In this document: in pieces, positions 1 to 5,236 of the stretch
Layout of the letters: each line of letters opens with the position of its first letter
How positions within the stretch are numbered: position 1 is the first letter of the stretch
NCBI GenBank assembly: GCA_003695555.1
Contig: RFIU01000038.1
Coordinates: forward strand, 1-5,236
Direction of reading: 5' to 3'
DNA from: Alphaproteobacteria bacterium
GTDB lineage: Bacteria; Pseudomonadota; Alphaproteobacteria; Sphingomonadales; Rhodothalassiaceae
DNA length: 5,236 bases
Position numbers and translations under genes: made by a program
Notes under the pieces: generated by a model
Told to the model about the DNA's origin: nothing
Databases searched by the model: none
The model's input: the letters and a program-made list of their open reading frames with translations, nothing else

Positions 1-1270
1 GGACGATGTAATTGGCCTGGCACTCGATCATGAAGATGATCGAATTGTGGCCGAGATTGGTGTTGGGCCCATAGAGCAGGAAGAAGTTTGGAAATCCGGG
101 CACCGCAACGCCGTTGAGGGCAAAGGGGGCATCGCCCCAGACCTCTGCAAGGCGCCGGCCATCGCGTCCGAGTACCTCCATCGGGGCGACGAAATCCGCC
201 GCCCGGAAGCCGGTCGCGTAGACGAGGATGTCGAGCGGCACCAGCGTGTCGTCGGCCAAGCGTACGCCTTCGGGTTCGATACGGGCGATGCGGCGGGTTT
301 CGAGCGTGACATCGTCGCGCGCGAGCGCCGGATAGAAGTCGTCGGAGATCAGGATCCGCTTGCAGCCCATCGGGTAGTCCGGGGTGAGCCTGTCCCACAG
401 ATCGGGCCGTTCGGCGAGCTGCTCGCGCATGAAGCGCAGCGCCTGACGTTCGAGCAGCGGGCGCAGCCGGCTGTTCTTCGCGAAGGTCGGCCAGCGCACC
501 TCGAAGTTCCAGTAGATCCAGGCACGGTAGAGCTTCTGCCAGCCCGGCATGTGAGCGAACGCCCATCGCGCGAAGGGGCCATAGGCATGGTCCTTGCGGG
601 CGATGATCCAGTTCGGTGTGCGCTGAAACATGGTAACGTGCGCCGCTTGCCCAGCGACCGCGGGGACGATCTGAATCGCCGTCGCGCCCGAACCGATGAC
701 GCCGACACGGCGGCCGTCGAGAGAAAGATCCTTCGGCCAGCGGGACGAATGGAAGGCGGTGCCGGCGAAGCTGTCCCGTCCTTCGATATCGGGCAGTTTC
801 GGATTGCGAAGCTGACCACAGGCGGCGACGACGTGGCGCGCGCGAAGACGACGCCCTCCGGCGATGTCGAGCGACCAGATGGCGTCATCTTCATCAAAGA
901 TCGCACACGTGACACGCGCACCTAGACTGAGATGAGAATCGAGCCCGAGCCGGGCGAGCGAATCGACGAGATAGCGTTCAATCTCGACCTGAGGGGAGTA
1001 TTTCCGGCTCCAGTCGGGATTGGCCAGGAAGGAGAAGCAGTAGAGGTGGCTCGGGACGTCGCAGGCGGCACCCGGATAGCGATTGTCGCGCCAGGTGCCG
1101 CCGGGTGCGTCGGCGGCCTCGAGAATCGCGAAGCGGTATCCCATCCGCTTCAGCGCCCGGCCCATGGCGATGCCACCGAAGCCGCTGCCGATCACCGCGA
1201 CATCGAGGATTTCATCCCCGTCATCCGCTGCACGGACGTTGGCCGGGGGGCGGCGGGGGGTGACGGTCAT
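1..1270 (-). CDS. FAD-dependent monooxygenase, Baeyer-Villiger type (C-terminus off the window)
   Basis: 423 complete codons are visible; the family usually runs to about 490-540 residues, so the last 70-100 are missing. Motifs in order: FAD-binding VIGSGFGG (26-33); GGTWRDNRYPGAACD (57-71), which fits the [AG]GxWxxxx[FY]P[GM]xxxD Baeyer-Villiger fingerprint; FAGTAFHSSRWP (168-179), an exact match to FxGxxxHxxxWP; NAD(P)H-binding VIGSGATA (191-198); YATGF (351-355); and GPNTNLGHNS (401-410). Enzymes of this family use NADPH, FAD and O2 to insert oxygen next to a ketone or to oxidise a soft heteroatom; the substrate cannot be read from the sequence. No signal peptide is seen, so it is probably cytosolic. 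The ATG at 1270 is preceded by AAGGAG at 1283-1288, a rather long 12-nt spacing, and an in-frame stop lies upstream with no other start between. It lies 160 bp downstream of the histidine kinase on the same strand. Family is certain; the true activity is inference. Confidence 0.95.
   Translation of the reverse strand, partial: MTVTPRRPPANVRAADDGDEILDVAVIGSGFGGIAMGRALKRMGYRFAILEAADAPGGTWRDNRYPGAACDVPSHLYCFSFLANPDWSRKYSPQVEIERYLVDSLARLGLDSHLSLGARVTCAIFDEDDAIWSLDIAGGRRLRARHVVAACGQLRNPKLPDIEGRDSFAGTAFHSSRWPKDLSLDGRRVGVIGSGATAIQIVPAVAGQAAHVTMFQRTPNWIIARKDHAYGPFARWAFAHMPGWQKLYRAWIYWNFEVRWPTFAKNSRLRPLLERQALRFMREQLAERPDLWDRLTPDYPMGCKRILISDDFYPALARDDVTLETRRIARIEPEGVRLADDTLVPLDILVYATGFRAADFVAPMEVLGRDGRRLAEVWGDAPFALNGVAVPGFPNFFLLYGPNTNLGHNSIIFMIECQANYIV
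1245..1260. repeat. Two G6/C6 homopolymer tracts near the monooxygenase start
   Basis: Two runs of six G on the plus strand (1245-1250 and 1255-1260) are separated by CGGC. On the coding strand they are C6 runs within codons 4-10 of the monooxygenase, encoding part of a Pro/Arg-rich leader before the FAD fold. Such runs can slip during replication, but six bases is short and the region is GC-rich, so this may be only codon composition. Confidence 0.4.
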
Positions 1271-1430
1271 TGAGTCGCTCTTCTCCTTGCTGGTCCGTTA
1301 GGTATGTCCTTCGTTCCACATTAGGCCGCGATGGGCGCAGCCGCCAAGTTCGATCCCGACGCGTCCCGCCGGAACAGGGCGTCACATGACTTGACTTGGA
1401 AGATTGATCGGAACGCGGGTGCGCTGCCGT
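1271..1430. other. Intergenic gap between kinase and monooxygenase
   Basis: These 160 bp separate the kinase stop codon from the monooxygenase start. I see the monooxygenase ribosome-binding site (1283-1288) but no strong promoter and no hairpin followed by a T run on the minus strand. A small hairpin, TGCCG/CGGCA (1425-1429 and 1436-1440), has the kinase stop codon in its loop and lacks a T tract, so it is not a convincing terminator. The gap is long for an operon junction but does not exclude read-through. Confidence 0.5.
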
Positions 1431-3209
1431 TCATTCGGCAAGCGGAAAGCGCAGCCGGGCGCATGTCCCCCGGCCGGGTTCGCTTTCGAGGACGAGTTCG
1501 CCCCCCTGCGCCTCCATGAAGGCCCGGGTCAGCGGCAATCCGAGACCGAGGCCGCCGCCACTGTGCACATAGGGATCGCGATCGAGCTGGTTGAAGGGTT
1601 CGAGTGCATCCTTCAGTTCTTCGGCGCTCATCCCGGCACCGTGATCGATCACCAGAATTTCGTATTTCTCACCAAGTCGATGTCCGCCGATGCGGACCCG
1701 CCCGCCCGGCGGCGTGGCCTTGACGGCATTGACCAGAACATTGACGAGCGCCTGGCGGGCAAGCTTCGGGTCGGCGTGGATTTCAGGCGGTACCGCTTCG
1801 GCTTCGCGCGGTGACCGTATTTCTCTTGTCCTCACTTCTGGCGTGACGTCATGCGAATCGTGCGTGCCATGGTTATCTTCCTGTAAGGCACAATCGAGCA
1901 TGTCATCCTTGACGATTTCGATGCTCACTTCGGCCTTCTGGGCTTTCGGGGTGACGCTGCGCACCGCCCGTTCGATCAGCCAGTCGGGGGCAATCGGCAC
2001 CGGTTCGGCTTCCAGCTTGCCGCGTTCAATTCGCGCCAGGTCAAGGATTTCGTCGATGATCTCCAGCAGGTCGGCGCCTCCCTGATGGATGTAGGTGAGA
2101 TATTCCCGGGTCCGATCGTCAAGCCGTTCGGGTTCCGCCAGCAGGGACGAGGTGAAGCCGAGGACGGCGTTCAGCGGTGTGCGAAGCTCGTGACTCATGC
2201 TGGCAATGAAGCGGGACTTCGCCCGGTCGGCGTATTCGGCTCGCTCCCGCATGATTTCGGCTTGACGGCGGATGCGGATCGTCTCAGCGGCCTCGAGCCC
2301 GAGCGTGAAGATTTCCGCGACCGAGGCGAGAAAGGAGATTTCCGCATCTTTCCATTCGCGACGCCCCCCGACATGTTCGGCGCATATGGCGCCGATCAGC
2401 CGCCCGCTGCGAAAAAGTGGCGCATCGAGCATCGCCCCGATGTTCAAGGGAGCAAGATAGTCGTGATCGAAATCACGGGTGGCGGGATGGGTCCTGGCGT
2501 CTCCTGCGACGAGCGCCCGGCCCGAATCGAGTGCCTCGAAATAGGCAGGATAGCGGGACCGCTCCAGACGTCCTCCGCTTTCCATCCGGCCACTGGAGCG
2601 GATGAAGGTGCCCAGCTCGTTGAGATGGGCGCTTTGCTTGTCGAACAGCCAGACCCCGCAGCGTTCGACATCCAGCAGGCGGGTCATCCCCTTGACCAGG
2701 AAGGGGGCCATCTCCTGCAGTTCGGCCTCGGGGTCCGCCGCCGAGCGAAGGATGGAACGGATCTGGCGGGAAAAGTCGGTAAGAAACTTCTGACGCGACT
2801 GTTCGCCCCGCATCAGGATGCGCTGCTCGTCGCTCTTGGAGCGGACGAACAGAAACAGGACGACGGAAATTGCTACGACCGCTAGGGCGCTGGTGGTTTC
2901 CGCGATTTCCAGCCAGTGGGGAAGATTGATCGTAGAGGCAGTGAACTGACGCAATCCGGCGAGCAGGATTTCGACCGCCGAGAACACTGCCAGCAGCAGG
3001 GCAAGCGCGGGCAAAGACAATCTTCGCAGGAATGGCATCACCCGCAGACGGAAGCGCCAAAGGCGTTGCCTACGCCCGTCCGTCAGGAAATCATCCGGGC
3101 TCCGATCTTCAGGGGGGGTGCGAGAAGTGGCGAACAGAATGGGCGAACCCTTTCGGGGGGTGCGCTTGACCGCGGCAGAACGAAGGTGCCGATCGTATCC
3201 CTCAATCAC
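1431..3209 (-). CDS. Membrane-anchored GAF-domain sensor histidine kinase
   Basis: A 592-residue kinase. A polar 55-residue N-terminus precedes two hydrophobic segments (about 64-86 and 108-123), then a GAF sensor domain (about 160-310), a short helical linker and a HisKA domain with SMSHELRTPLNAVLGF (337-352), where H340 is the predicted phosphorylated histidine. The catalytic ATPase domain follows: N-box VLVNAVKATP (491-500), G1 box DHGAGM (522-527), F-box EPFNQLD (537-543) and G2 box GGGLGLGL (551-558). All key motifs are intact, so it should autophosphorylate and pass phosphate to a separate regulator; it has no receiver domain and none is encoded nearby. The ligand is unknown. Residues about 438-472 form an unusual His/Asp-rich insertion between the HisKA and ATPase domains. 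The start is GTG at 3209 with only a weak purine-rich site; an in-frame stop lies just upstream. GTG/ATG at residues 57-58 is an alternative start that would keep both membrane segments. Confidence 0.95.
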   Translation of the reverse strand: MIEGYDRHLRSAAVKRTPRKGSPILFATSRTPPEDRSPDDFLTDGRRQRLWRFRLRVMPFLRRLSLPALALLLAVFSAVEILLAGLRQFTASTINLPHWLEIAETTSALAVVAISVVLFLFVRSKSDEQRILMRGEQSRQKFLTDFSRQIRSILRSAADPEAELQEMAPFLVKGMTRLLDVERCGVWLFDKQSAHLNELGTFIRSSGRMESGGRLERSRYPAYFEALDSGRALVAGDARTHPATRDFDHDYLAPLNIGAMLDAPLFRSGRLIGAICAEHVGGRREWKDAEISFLASVAEIFTLGLEAAETIRIRRQAEIMRERAEYADRAKSRFIASMSHELRTPLNAVLGFTSSLLAEPERLDDRTREYLTYIHQGGADLLEIIDEILDLARIERGKLEAEPVPIAPDWLIERAVRSVTPKAQKAEVSIEIVKDDMLDCALQEDNHGTHDSHDVTPEVRTREIRSPREAEAVPPEIHADPKLARQALVNVLVNAVKATPPGGRVRIGGHRLGEKYEILVIDHGAGMSAEELKDALEPFNQLDRDPYVHSGGGLGLGLPLTRAFMEAQGGELVLESEPGRGTCARLRFPLAE

Positions 3210-3286
3210 TTTCCGTTCTCACGATTATCAGATGTGTCTACGATTAGGACCTCCCTGATACGAAGCGCAGAAGATCTTCCAAGCAT
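3206..3286 (-). other. Possible leader peptide or receiver-domain relic upstream of the kinase
   Basis: A 26-codon frame starts at ATG 3286 and ends in a TGA overlapping the kinase GTG start (GTGA). It lies just downstream of the candidate kinase promoter. Its middle, REVLIVDTSDNRE, resembles the first strand of response-regulator receiver domains (typically VLIVDDSxxNRE). No Shine-Dalgarno sequence precedes the ATG. It could be a translated leader coupling translation into the kinase, a decayed remnant of a regulator gene, or chance. I favour not treating it as an established gene. Confidence 0.2.
3270..3279. repeat. Perfect 10-bp palindrome GAAGATCTTC
   Basis: GAAGATCTTC is its own reverse complement and lies about 50-60 bp downstream of the predicted start of the kinase transcript. 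It could be an operator for a dimeric regulator, but no second copy was seen in the window and a palindrome of this length can arise by chance. Confidence 0.25.
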
Positions 3287-3337
3287 GTTCGCTGTTGTTG
3301 AACTTGTGAATACGCGATGATGACCAAAGAAGAAAGA

Positions 3338-3367
3338 AATATAGCAAAGATTGTGGTGTGAATGCAA
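3338..3367 (-). promoter_or_regulatory. Candidate promoter for the histidine kinase
   Basis: Read on the minus strand, TTGCAT (3367-3362) is followed after 18 bp by TATATT (3343-3338), a five-of-six match to the sigma-70 -10 box in an AT-rich setting. The -35 box matches at only three of six positions. Transcription would start near 3331, leaving a leader of about 120 nt before the kinase GTG. It is the best candidate in the gap, but is predicted by eye only. Confidence 0.4.
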
Positions 3368-3396
3368 TTGAACGTTGCAGGAGCATCGAGGATTGC

Positions 3397-3423
3397 CGGG
3401 CTGGGAGCGAGCAGGACAGCCCG
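3397..3423. repeat. Inverted repeat CGGGCTG/CAGCCCG
   Basis: Seven-base perfect arms (3397-3403 and 3417-3423) flank a 13-nt loop. No T run follows on either strand, so it is not a typical intrinsic terminator. It lies upstream of both divergent promoters and has no assigned role. Confidence 0.3.
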
Positions 3424-3517
3424 CCATGACGTGCCGGGATGCATCAGATGGGATCCTCAAGCAGCAGAAGAGATAGGACAGGCGAGCAGAGATGACGTCC
3501 AGCCGGCAAAAAGGAGA

Positions 3518-3546
3518 TTGACAGCCGGTCGGCCCTTGATTATTCA
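3518..3546 (+). promoter_or_regulatory. Predicted promoter of tRNA-Asp
   Basis: A perfect TTGACA -35 box (3518-3523) is followed after exactly 17 bp by TATTCA (3541-3546). The -10 box matches only three of six consensus positions, but the spacing is ideal. Transcription would start near 3553, about 32 nt upstream of the mature tRNA. The bases between the -10 box and the start are GC-rich, which is the usual arrangement in promoters of stable RNAs under stringent (ppGpp) control; that control is inferred. Confidence 0.6.
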
Positions 3547-3584
3547 CCGCCTCCGCAAGCTCGGCGTCGCCGGGCGGACCCTTC

Positions 3585-3661
3585 GGGGGTGTAGCTCAGT
3601 TGGTTAGAGCGCTGGCCTGTCACGCCAGAGGCCGCGGGTTCGAGTCCCGTCACTCCCGCCA
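3585..3661 (+). tRNA. tRNA-Asp (anticodon GTC)
   Basis: A complete 77-nt cloverleaf that delivers aspartate at GAC and GAU codons. The acceptor stem pairs GGGGGTG (3585-3591) with CACTCCC (3651-3657) with one G-T pair. The D stem is GCTC/GAGC, the anticodon stem CTGGC/GCCAG, and the loop CTGTCAC carries GTC at 3619-3621. The T arm is GCGGG-TTCGAGT-CCCGT. The discriminator base is G, as expected for tRNA-Asp, and the CCA end (3659-3661) is encoded. A good promoter lies just upstream. No duplicate of its 3' end was seen in the window, so there is no sign of an element integrated at it. Confidence 0.98.
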
Positions 3662-3869
3662 TCTTCTCCCCCTGGTGCCAGTTTCCAGAAGCCGATTCCC
3701 TCTTGGCCCGCATTCGCCGGGCTTGACGTTTCGAGGAGGGCGGAGAGGAGATGCCGGAGGCATTGCACAAGCCGCGATGCCTCGTTATACAGAGCCCGCC
3801 TTGTCCGGCCGAGGGTTTCCCCCCCATGCCCTTCAGTGCCCGCTTGGGCAATCGGGCGAGGGTACGTGG
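3662..3869. other. Spacer between the two tRNA genes
   Basis: These 208 bp contain no credible gene. Two small GC hairpins are visible: GCCCG/CGGGC (3706-3710 and 3718-3722) and TGCCC/GGGCA with a four-base loop (3837-3841 and 3846-3850). Neither is followed by a T tract, so neither is a clear terminator. The two tRNAs could share a transcript or be expressed separately; a weak promoter candidate lies at 3763-3791. Confidence 0.5.
3763..3791 (+). promoter_or_regulatory. Weak candidate promoter for tRNA-Pro
   Basis: TTGCAC (3763-3768) and TATACA (3786-3791) are separated by 17 bp. The matches to consensus are three of six and four of six. Transcription would begin about 70 nt before the tRNA. 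Read-through from the tRNA-Asp promoter is an equally reasonable source of expression. Confidence 0.25.
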
Positions 3870-3946
3870 CGGAGCGTAGCGCAGCCTGGTAGCGCACCAC
3901 ACTGGGGGTGTGGGGGTCGTGGGTTCAAATCCCGCCGCTCCGACCA
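3870..3946 (+). tRNA. tRNA-Pro (anticodon GGG)
   Basis: A complete 77-nt cloverleaf reading proline codons CCC and CCU. The acceptor stem is CGGAGCG (3870-3876) with CGCTCCG (3936-3942), fully paired; the C1-G72 pair and discriminator A are the usual bacterial tRNA-Pro identity features. The D stem is GCGC/GCGC, the anticodon stem CCACA/TGTGG, and the loop CTGGGGG carries GGG at 3904-3906. The T arm is GTGGG-TTCAAAT-CCCGC. CCA (3944-3946) is encoded. The D-arm stretch GTAGCGCAGCCTGGTAGCGC is the same as I recall for enterobacterial tRNA-Pro. Confidence 0.98.
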
Positions 3947-4110
3947 TCTCCTGCTCGAACACCCGCACGTGATTCTTTCCCGCCGCTGTCGGTCGCTGAA
4001 CGTCCGACCCGCTTCCTCCCCTGATCTCTTCACGGCACCGGCGCAGCTGGTCTTTGCTTGCCGGCAGCGTTACAAGATTTCTTCCACGATGCTGGCGATG
4101 CAGGGTGAAG
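3947..4110. other. Intergenic region between tRNA-Pro and the TetR gene
   Basis: 164 bp with no clear promoter or terminator. An 8-bp palindrome TGCCGGCA (4059-4066) lies about 45 bp upstream of the tetR start and could be the core of an autoregulatory operator, but TetR operators are usually longer. A GTCGG/CCGAC hairpin near 3990-4010 lacks a T run. Confidence 0.35.
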
Positions 4111-4764
4111 ATGAGCCGCAACAGAAAAACAGGTGCCGCCCGGCGGCCGGGACGACCGAAAAAGGGCGGGCGCGATACGCGTGAGAGCATTCTGGCGGTG
4201 GCCAGACGCGCCTTCGCCAAACAGGGCATCGCAGCGGTCGGCCTGCGAGCCCTGGCGGGCGAGGTCGGCATCACCCCGGCGAGCCTGCTGCACCATGCCG
4301 GATCCCGGCAGGCGCTGGTCGAAGCGGTGCTGCGAGGCGTTGGAGAGGATCTTGCCCGACGTCTCAAGGGCACGCGCGACCATGTGGATCTGCTGGCGCG
4401 CCTGGCACGATGGGCGGATGAAGACCCTGCGGCCGCCCGCCTTGCCCTTCAGGCCATGCTCGCTGCGCCGAGCTCCGCACTGGTGGAAGAGGACGAAGCT
4501 CGGCGCCGGGAGAAGGCGGCCGAAGATAATGCATCTTTCCGCCAGGCGATGATGCCGCTATGGCCTGCTTTCGAGGTCTGGCGTCAGGTCGGGGCGAAGA
4601 GCGATAAGCCGGCCGCCTTGTCCGAGCTGGTAATGGCGATCGGCGCGCTGCTCTTCGAAGCGGCGGCGCGCGATACCCTGGCGCGGATGAGCGGTCTGAC
4701 ACCCGCTCGCATGCACGAGCGCTTCCTGCGCGACCTCATGGCCCACTTGCAAGGCGCAGAATGA
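4111..4764 (+). CDS. TetR/AcrR-family transcriptional regulator
   Basis: 217 residues, a normal length for the family. A basic tail with RRPGRPKKGG (11-20) leads into the TetR DNA-binding domain. Helix 1 is TRESILAVARRAFAKQG (23-39), and the helix-turn-helix spans about 45-63 (LRALAGEVGITPASLLHHA), where LLHHAGSRQAL (59-69) corresponds to the family's LYYHFGSKEEL. The mainly alpha-helical remainder (about 75-217) would be the ligand-binding and dimerisation domain; its ligand is unknown. Family members usually repress efflux or catabolic genes until an effector binds. I chose ATG 4111 because it directly precedes the basic tail; AGGGTGA (4102-4108) is a weak, close ribosome-binding site. GTG 4105 or TTG 4054 are possible in-frame alternatives. 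No gene is divergently paired with it; it follows tRNA-Pro and converges on the small membrane gene with 16 bp between stop codons, so its target is not evident. Confidence 0.92.
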   Translation: MSRNRKTGAARRPGRPKKGGRDTRESILAVARRAFAKQGIAAVGLRALAGEVGITPASLLHHAGSRQALVEAVLRGVGEDLARRLKGTRDHVDLLARLARWADEDPAAARLALQAMLAAPSSALVEEDEARRREKAAEDNASFRQAMMPLWPAFEVWRQVGAKSDKPAALSELVMAIGALLFEAAARDTLARMSGLTPARMHERFLRDLMAHLQGAE

Positions 4765-4780
4765 AACGCACCACCTTCCT

Positions 4781-4912
4781 TCAGGAGGCGGCAAGATAGA
4801 CGGCGAACAGGACGACGAGTGCCGTCGCGATGACGATCAGCAGCCGATAGTCGGGCTTGTTCTCCGCCGCATGGCGGCGGTGCAGCCGTTCCAGACGTTT
4901 CCTTCGCGTCAT
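4781..4912 (-). CDS. 43-residue single-pass membrane protein
   Basis: I do not recognise a family. The protein has a strongly basic N-terminus (TRRKRLERLHRRH, residues 2-14), a short polar stretch to about 22, one hydrophobic segment (LLIVIATALVVLFAVYLAA, 24-42) and ends one residue later. By the positive-inside rule the N-terminus should face the cytoplasm, with the C-terminus at the outer face. Two facts support it as a real gene: its ATG overlaps the ygfZ stop codon in an ATGA junction, and AGGGAG at 4920-4925 lies 7 nt before the ATG. It is probably translated from the ygfZ transcript. Its 3' end faces the tetR gene, 16 bp away. Function unknown. Confidence 0.7.
   Translation of the reverse strand: MTRRKRLERLHRRHAAENKPDYRLLIVIATALVVLFAVYLAAS
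4864..4880. repeat. Perfect GC-rich hairpin inside the small membrane gene
   Basis: CCGCCGC (4864-4870) and GCGGCGG (4874-4880) pair perfectly around ATG. It encodes the basic stretch after residue 10 of the small protein and would fold in RNA from either strand. No T run follows, so termination is unlikely; it may only reflect GCC/GCG/CGC codon use. Confidence 0.35.
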
Positions 4913-5236
4913 GCCCTCTCTCCCTTTCCTCCCTCAGCGCGATCGGATGCTGCAACAAGGCGCACCGGTCGGCCGTCTTCGGCAAGTCGGATATTCGCAC
5001 CGTGATGAATGCGCTCGGCTTCGGCCAGCCGGACCAGGGCGAGGCCGAGGCCGTCTTCGCCCGGCACCGCGACTTCGCCGATGCGGATCGTCCCGGCTTT
5101 TTCCTGCGGGGTGGCATCGGCTACGATCGCCTCGCCGGCGGTGGGGGGCGGGCCGTCGTAGGCGATCGTCGCCAACCGCTTTTTGACCCTGCCGCGCCGA
5201 TGCGTGCGGGTGGTGACCTCCTGGCCAACATAGCAA
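4909..5236 (-). CDS. ygfZ: YgfZ/CAF17-type folate-binding iron-sulfur cluster protein (C-terminal part)
   Basis: Only the last 108 residues are in the window; the frame stays open through the edge at 5236. It begins with CYVGQEVTTRTHRRGRVKKR, which matches the family signature K-G-C-Y-x-G-Q-E followed by an R/G-rich strand. The cysteine is the conserved residue needed for YgfZ function in E. coli, and the single base left at the edge (T) fits the preceding glycine codon. The rest is the C-terminal barrel-like domain (about 21-108), ending in a charged tail. YgfZ is a GcvT-like tetrahydrofolate-binding protein that supports assembly or repair of certain Fe-S enzymes, including the tRNA-modifying enzyme MiaB, in the cytosol; this is family knowledge. 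It overlaps the downstream 43-residue membrane gene by 4 nt. An internal TTG at 5175 is not the real start, since the signature lies upstream of it. Confidence 0.88.
   Translation of the reverse strand, partial: CYVGQEVTTRTHRRGRVKKRLATIAYDGPPPTAGEAIVADATPQEKAGTIRIGEVAVPGEDGLGLALVRLAEAERIHHGANIRLAEDGRPVRLVAASDRAEGGKGERA

Larger units (their letters stand above)
3210..3584. other. 375-bp intergenic region between the kinase and tRNA-Asp
   Basis: No convincing complete gene is present. The half next to the kinase is AT-rich: 3291-3370 is about 38% GC by hand count, well below its flanks. It holds a candidate minus-strand promoter (3338-3367) and a palindrome (3270-3279). The half next to the tRNA is GC-richer and holds an inverted repeat (3397-3423) and a plus-strand promoter (3518-3546). 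The two promoters face away from each other. The open frames here lack ribosome-binding sites and family resemblance, apart from the receiver-like peptide at 3206-3286. Confidence 0.6.

Noticed and set aside
47..925. 292-residue plus-strand open frame
   Set aside because: It lies entirely antisense to the monooxygenase, whose reading frame carries all the expected motifs. Long antisense frames are common in GC-rich genes.
1425..1440. Hairpin at the kinase stop codon as an intrinsic terminator
   Set aside because: A five-base-pair stem with no T tract on the minus strand.
2085..2885. 266-residue plus-strand open frame
   Set aside because: Antisense to the GAF and HisKA part of the kinase, with no recognisable domain.
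3206..3547. 113-residue minus-strand open frame ending at the kinase start
   Set aside because: It runs through the candidate kinase promoter, has no ribosome-binding site and does not resemble a protein family, apart from the last 20 or so residues discussed as a receiver-like leader.
3706..3722. GCCCG/CGGGC hairpin as a terminator of tRNA-Asp
   Set aside because: The stem is only five base pairs and is followed by TTGACG rather than a T run.
3585..3946. tRNA genes as integration sites for a mobile island
   Set aside because: No repeat of either tRNA 3' end and no integrase gene were seen in the window.
3600..4184. 194-residue plus-strand open frame through both tRNAs
   Set aside because: It contains sense-strand translations of tRNA (GRGFESRHS, GRGFKSRRS) and overlaps the tetR start; it is an artefact.
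3540..4373. 277-residue minus-strand open frame containing GFEPTTPTPPVWCATRLRYAP and VTGLEPAASGVTG
   Set aside because: These peptides are antisense translations of the tRNA-Pro and tRNA-Asp genes, a well-known source of false protein annotations. The frame also runs antisense into the tetR gene.

Overview
The window looks like ordinary chromosomal DNA from a GC-rich alphaproteobacterium. Sphingomonadales is my best guess, from gene style and composition only; nothing here fixes the genus. Five protein genes and two tRNA genes are well supported. Both edge genes run off the window. I see no CRISPR array, insertion sequence, phage gene, rRNA or replication origin.

Left part, minus strand (1-3209). 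A GAF-domain, membrane-anchored sensor histidine kinase (1431-3209) lies upstream of a flavin-dependent monooxygenase (1-1270, C-terminus missing). The monooxygenase carries both Baeyer-Villiger fingerprints. The two genes point the same way but are 160 bp apart, so co-transcription is possible but not shown. No response-regulator gene is present. The stretch just upstream of the kinase encodes a short peptide resembling the start of a receiver domain, which may be a relic or chance.

Middle (3210-4110). An AT-rich non-coding stretch holds a candidate minus-strand promoter for the kinase, followed by a plus-strand promoter with a perfect TTGACA box that should drive tRNA-Asp(GTC) at 3585-3661. 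A 208-bp spacer leads to tRNA-Pro(GGG) at 3870-3946. Both tRNAs fold as full cloverleaves and encode their CCA ends.

Right part (4111-5236). A TetR-family repressor (4111-4764, plus) converges on a minus-strand pair. The first gene of the pair is the C-terminal part of a YgfZ/CAF17-type folate-binding protein (4909-5236), with the CYVGQE signature at the very edge. The second is a 43-residue single-pass membrane protein (4781-4912), overlapping ygfZ by an ATGA junction and having its own Shine-Dalgarno sequence.

The genes do not form one obvious pathway. YgfZ (iron-sulfur cluster upkeep) and the tRNAs are housekeeping; the monooxygenase, kinase and TetR gene look like accessory metabolism and regulation. 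I did not find convincing evidence of a new multi-gene system. The points most worth a second look are the small membrane protein, the receiver-like leader peptide, and a low-GC, His/Asp-rich insertion inside the kinase.
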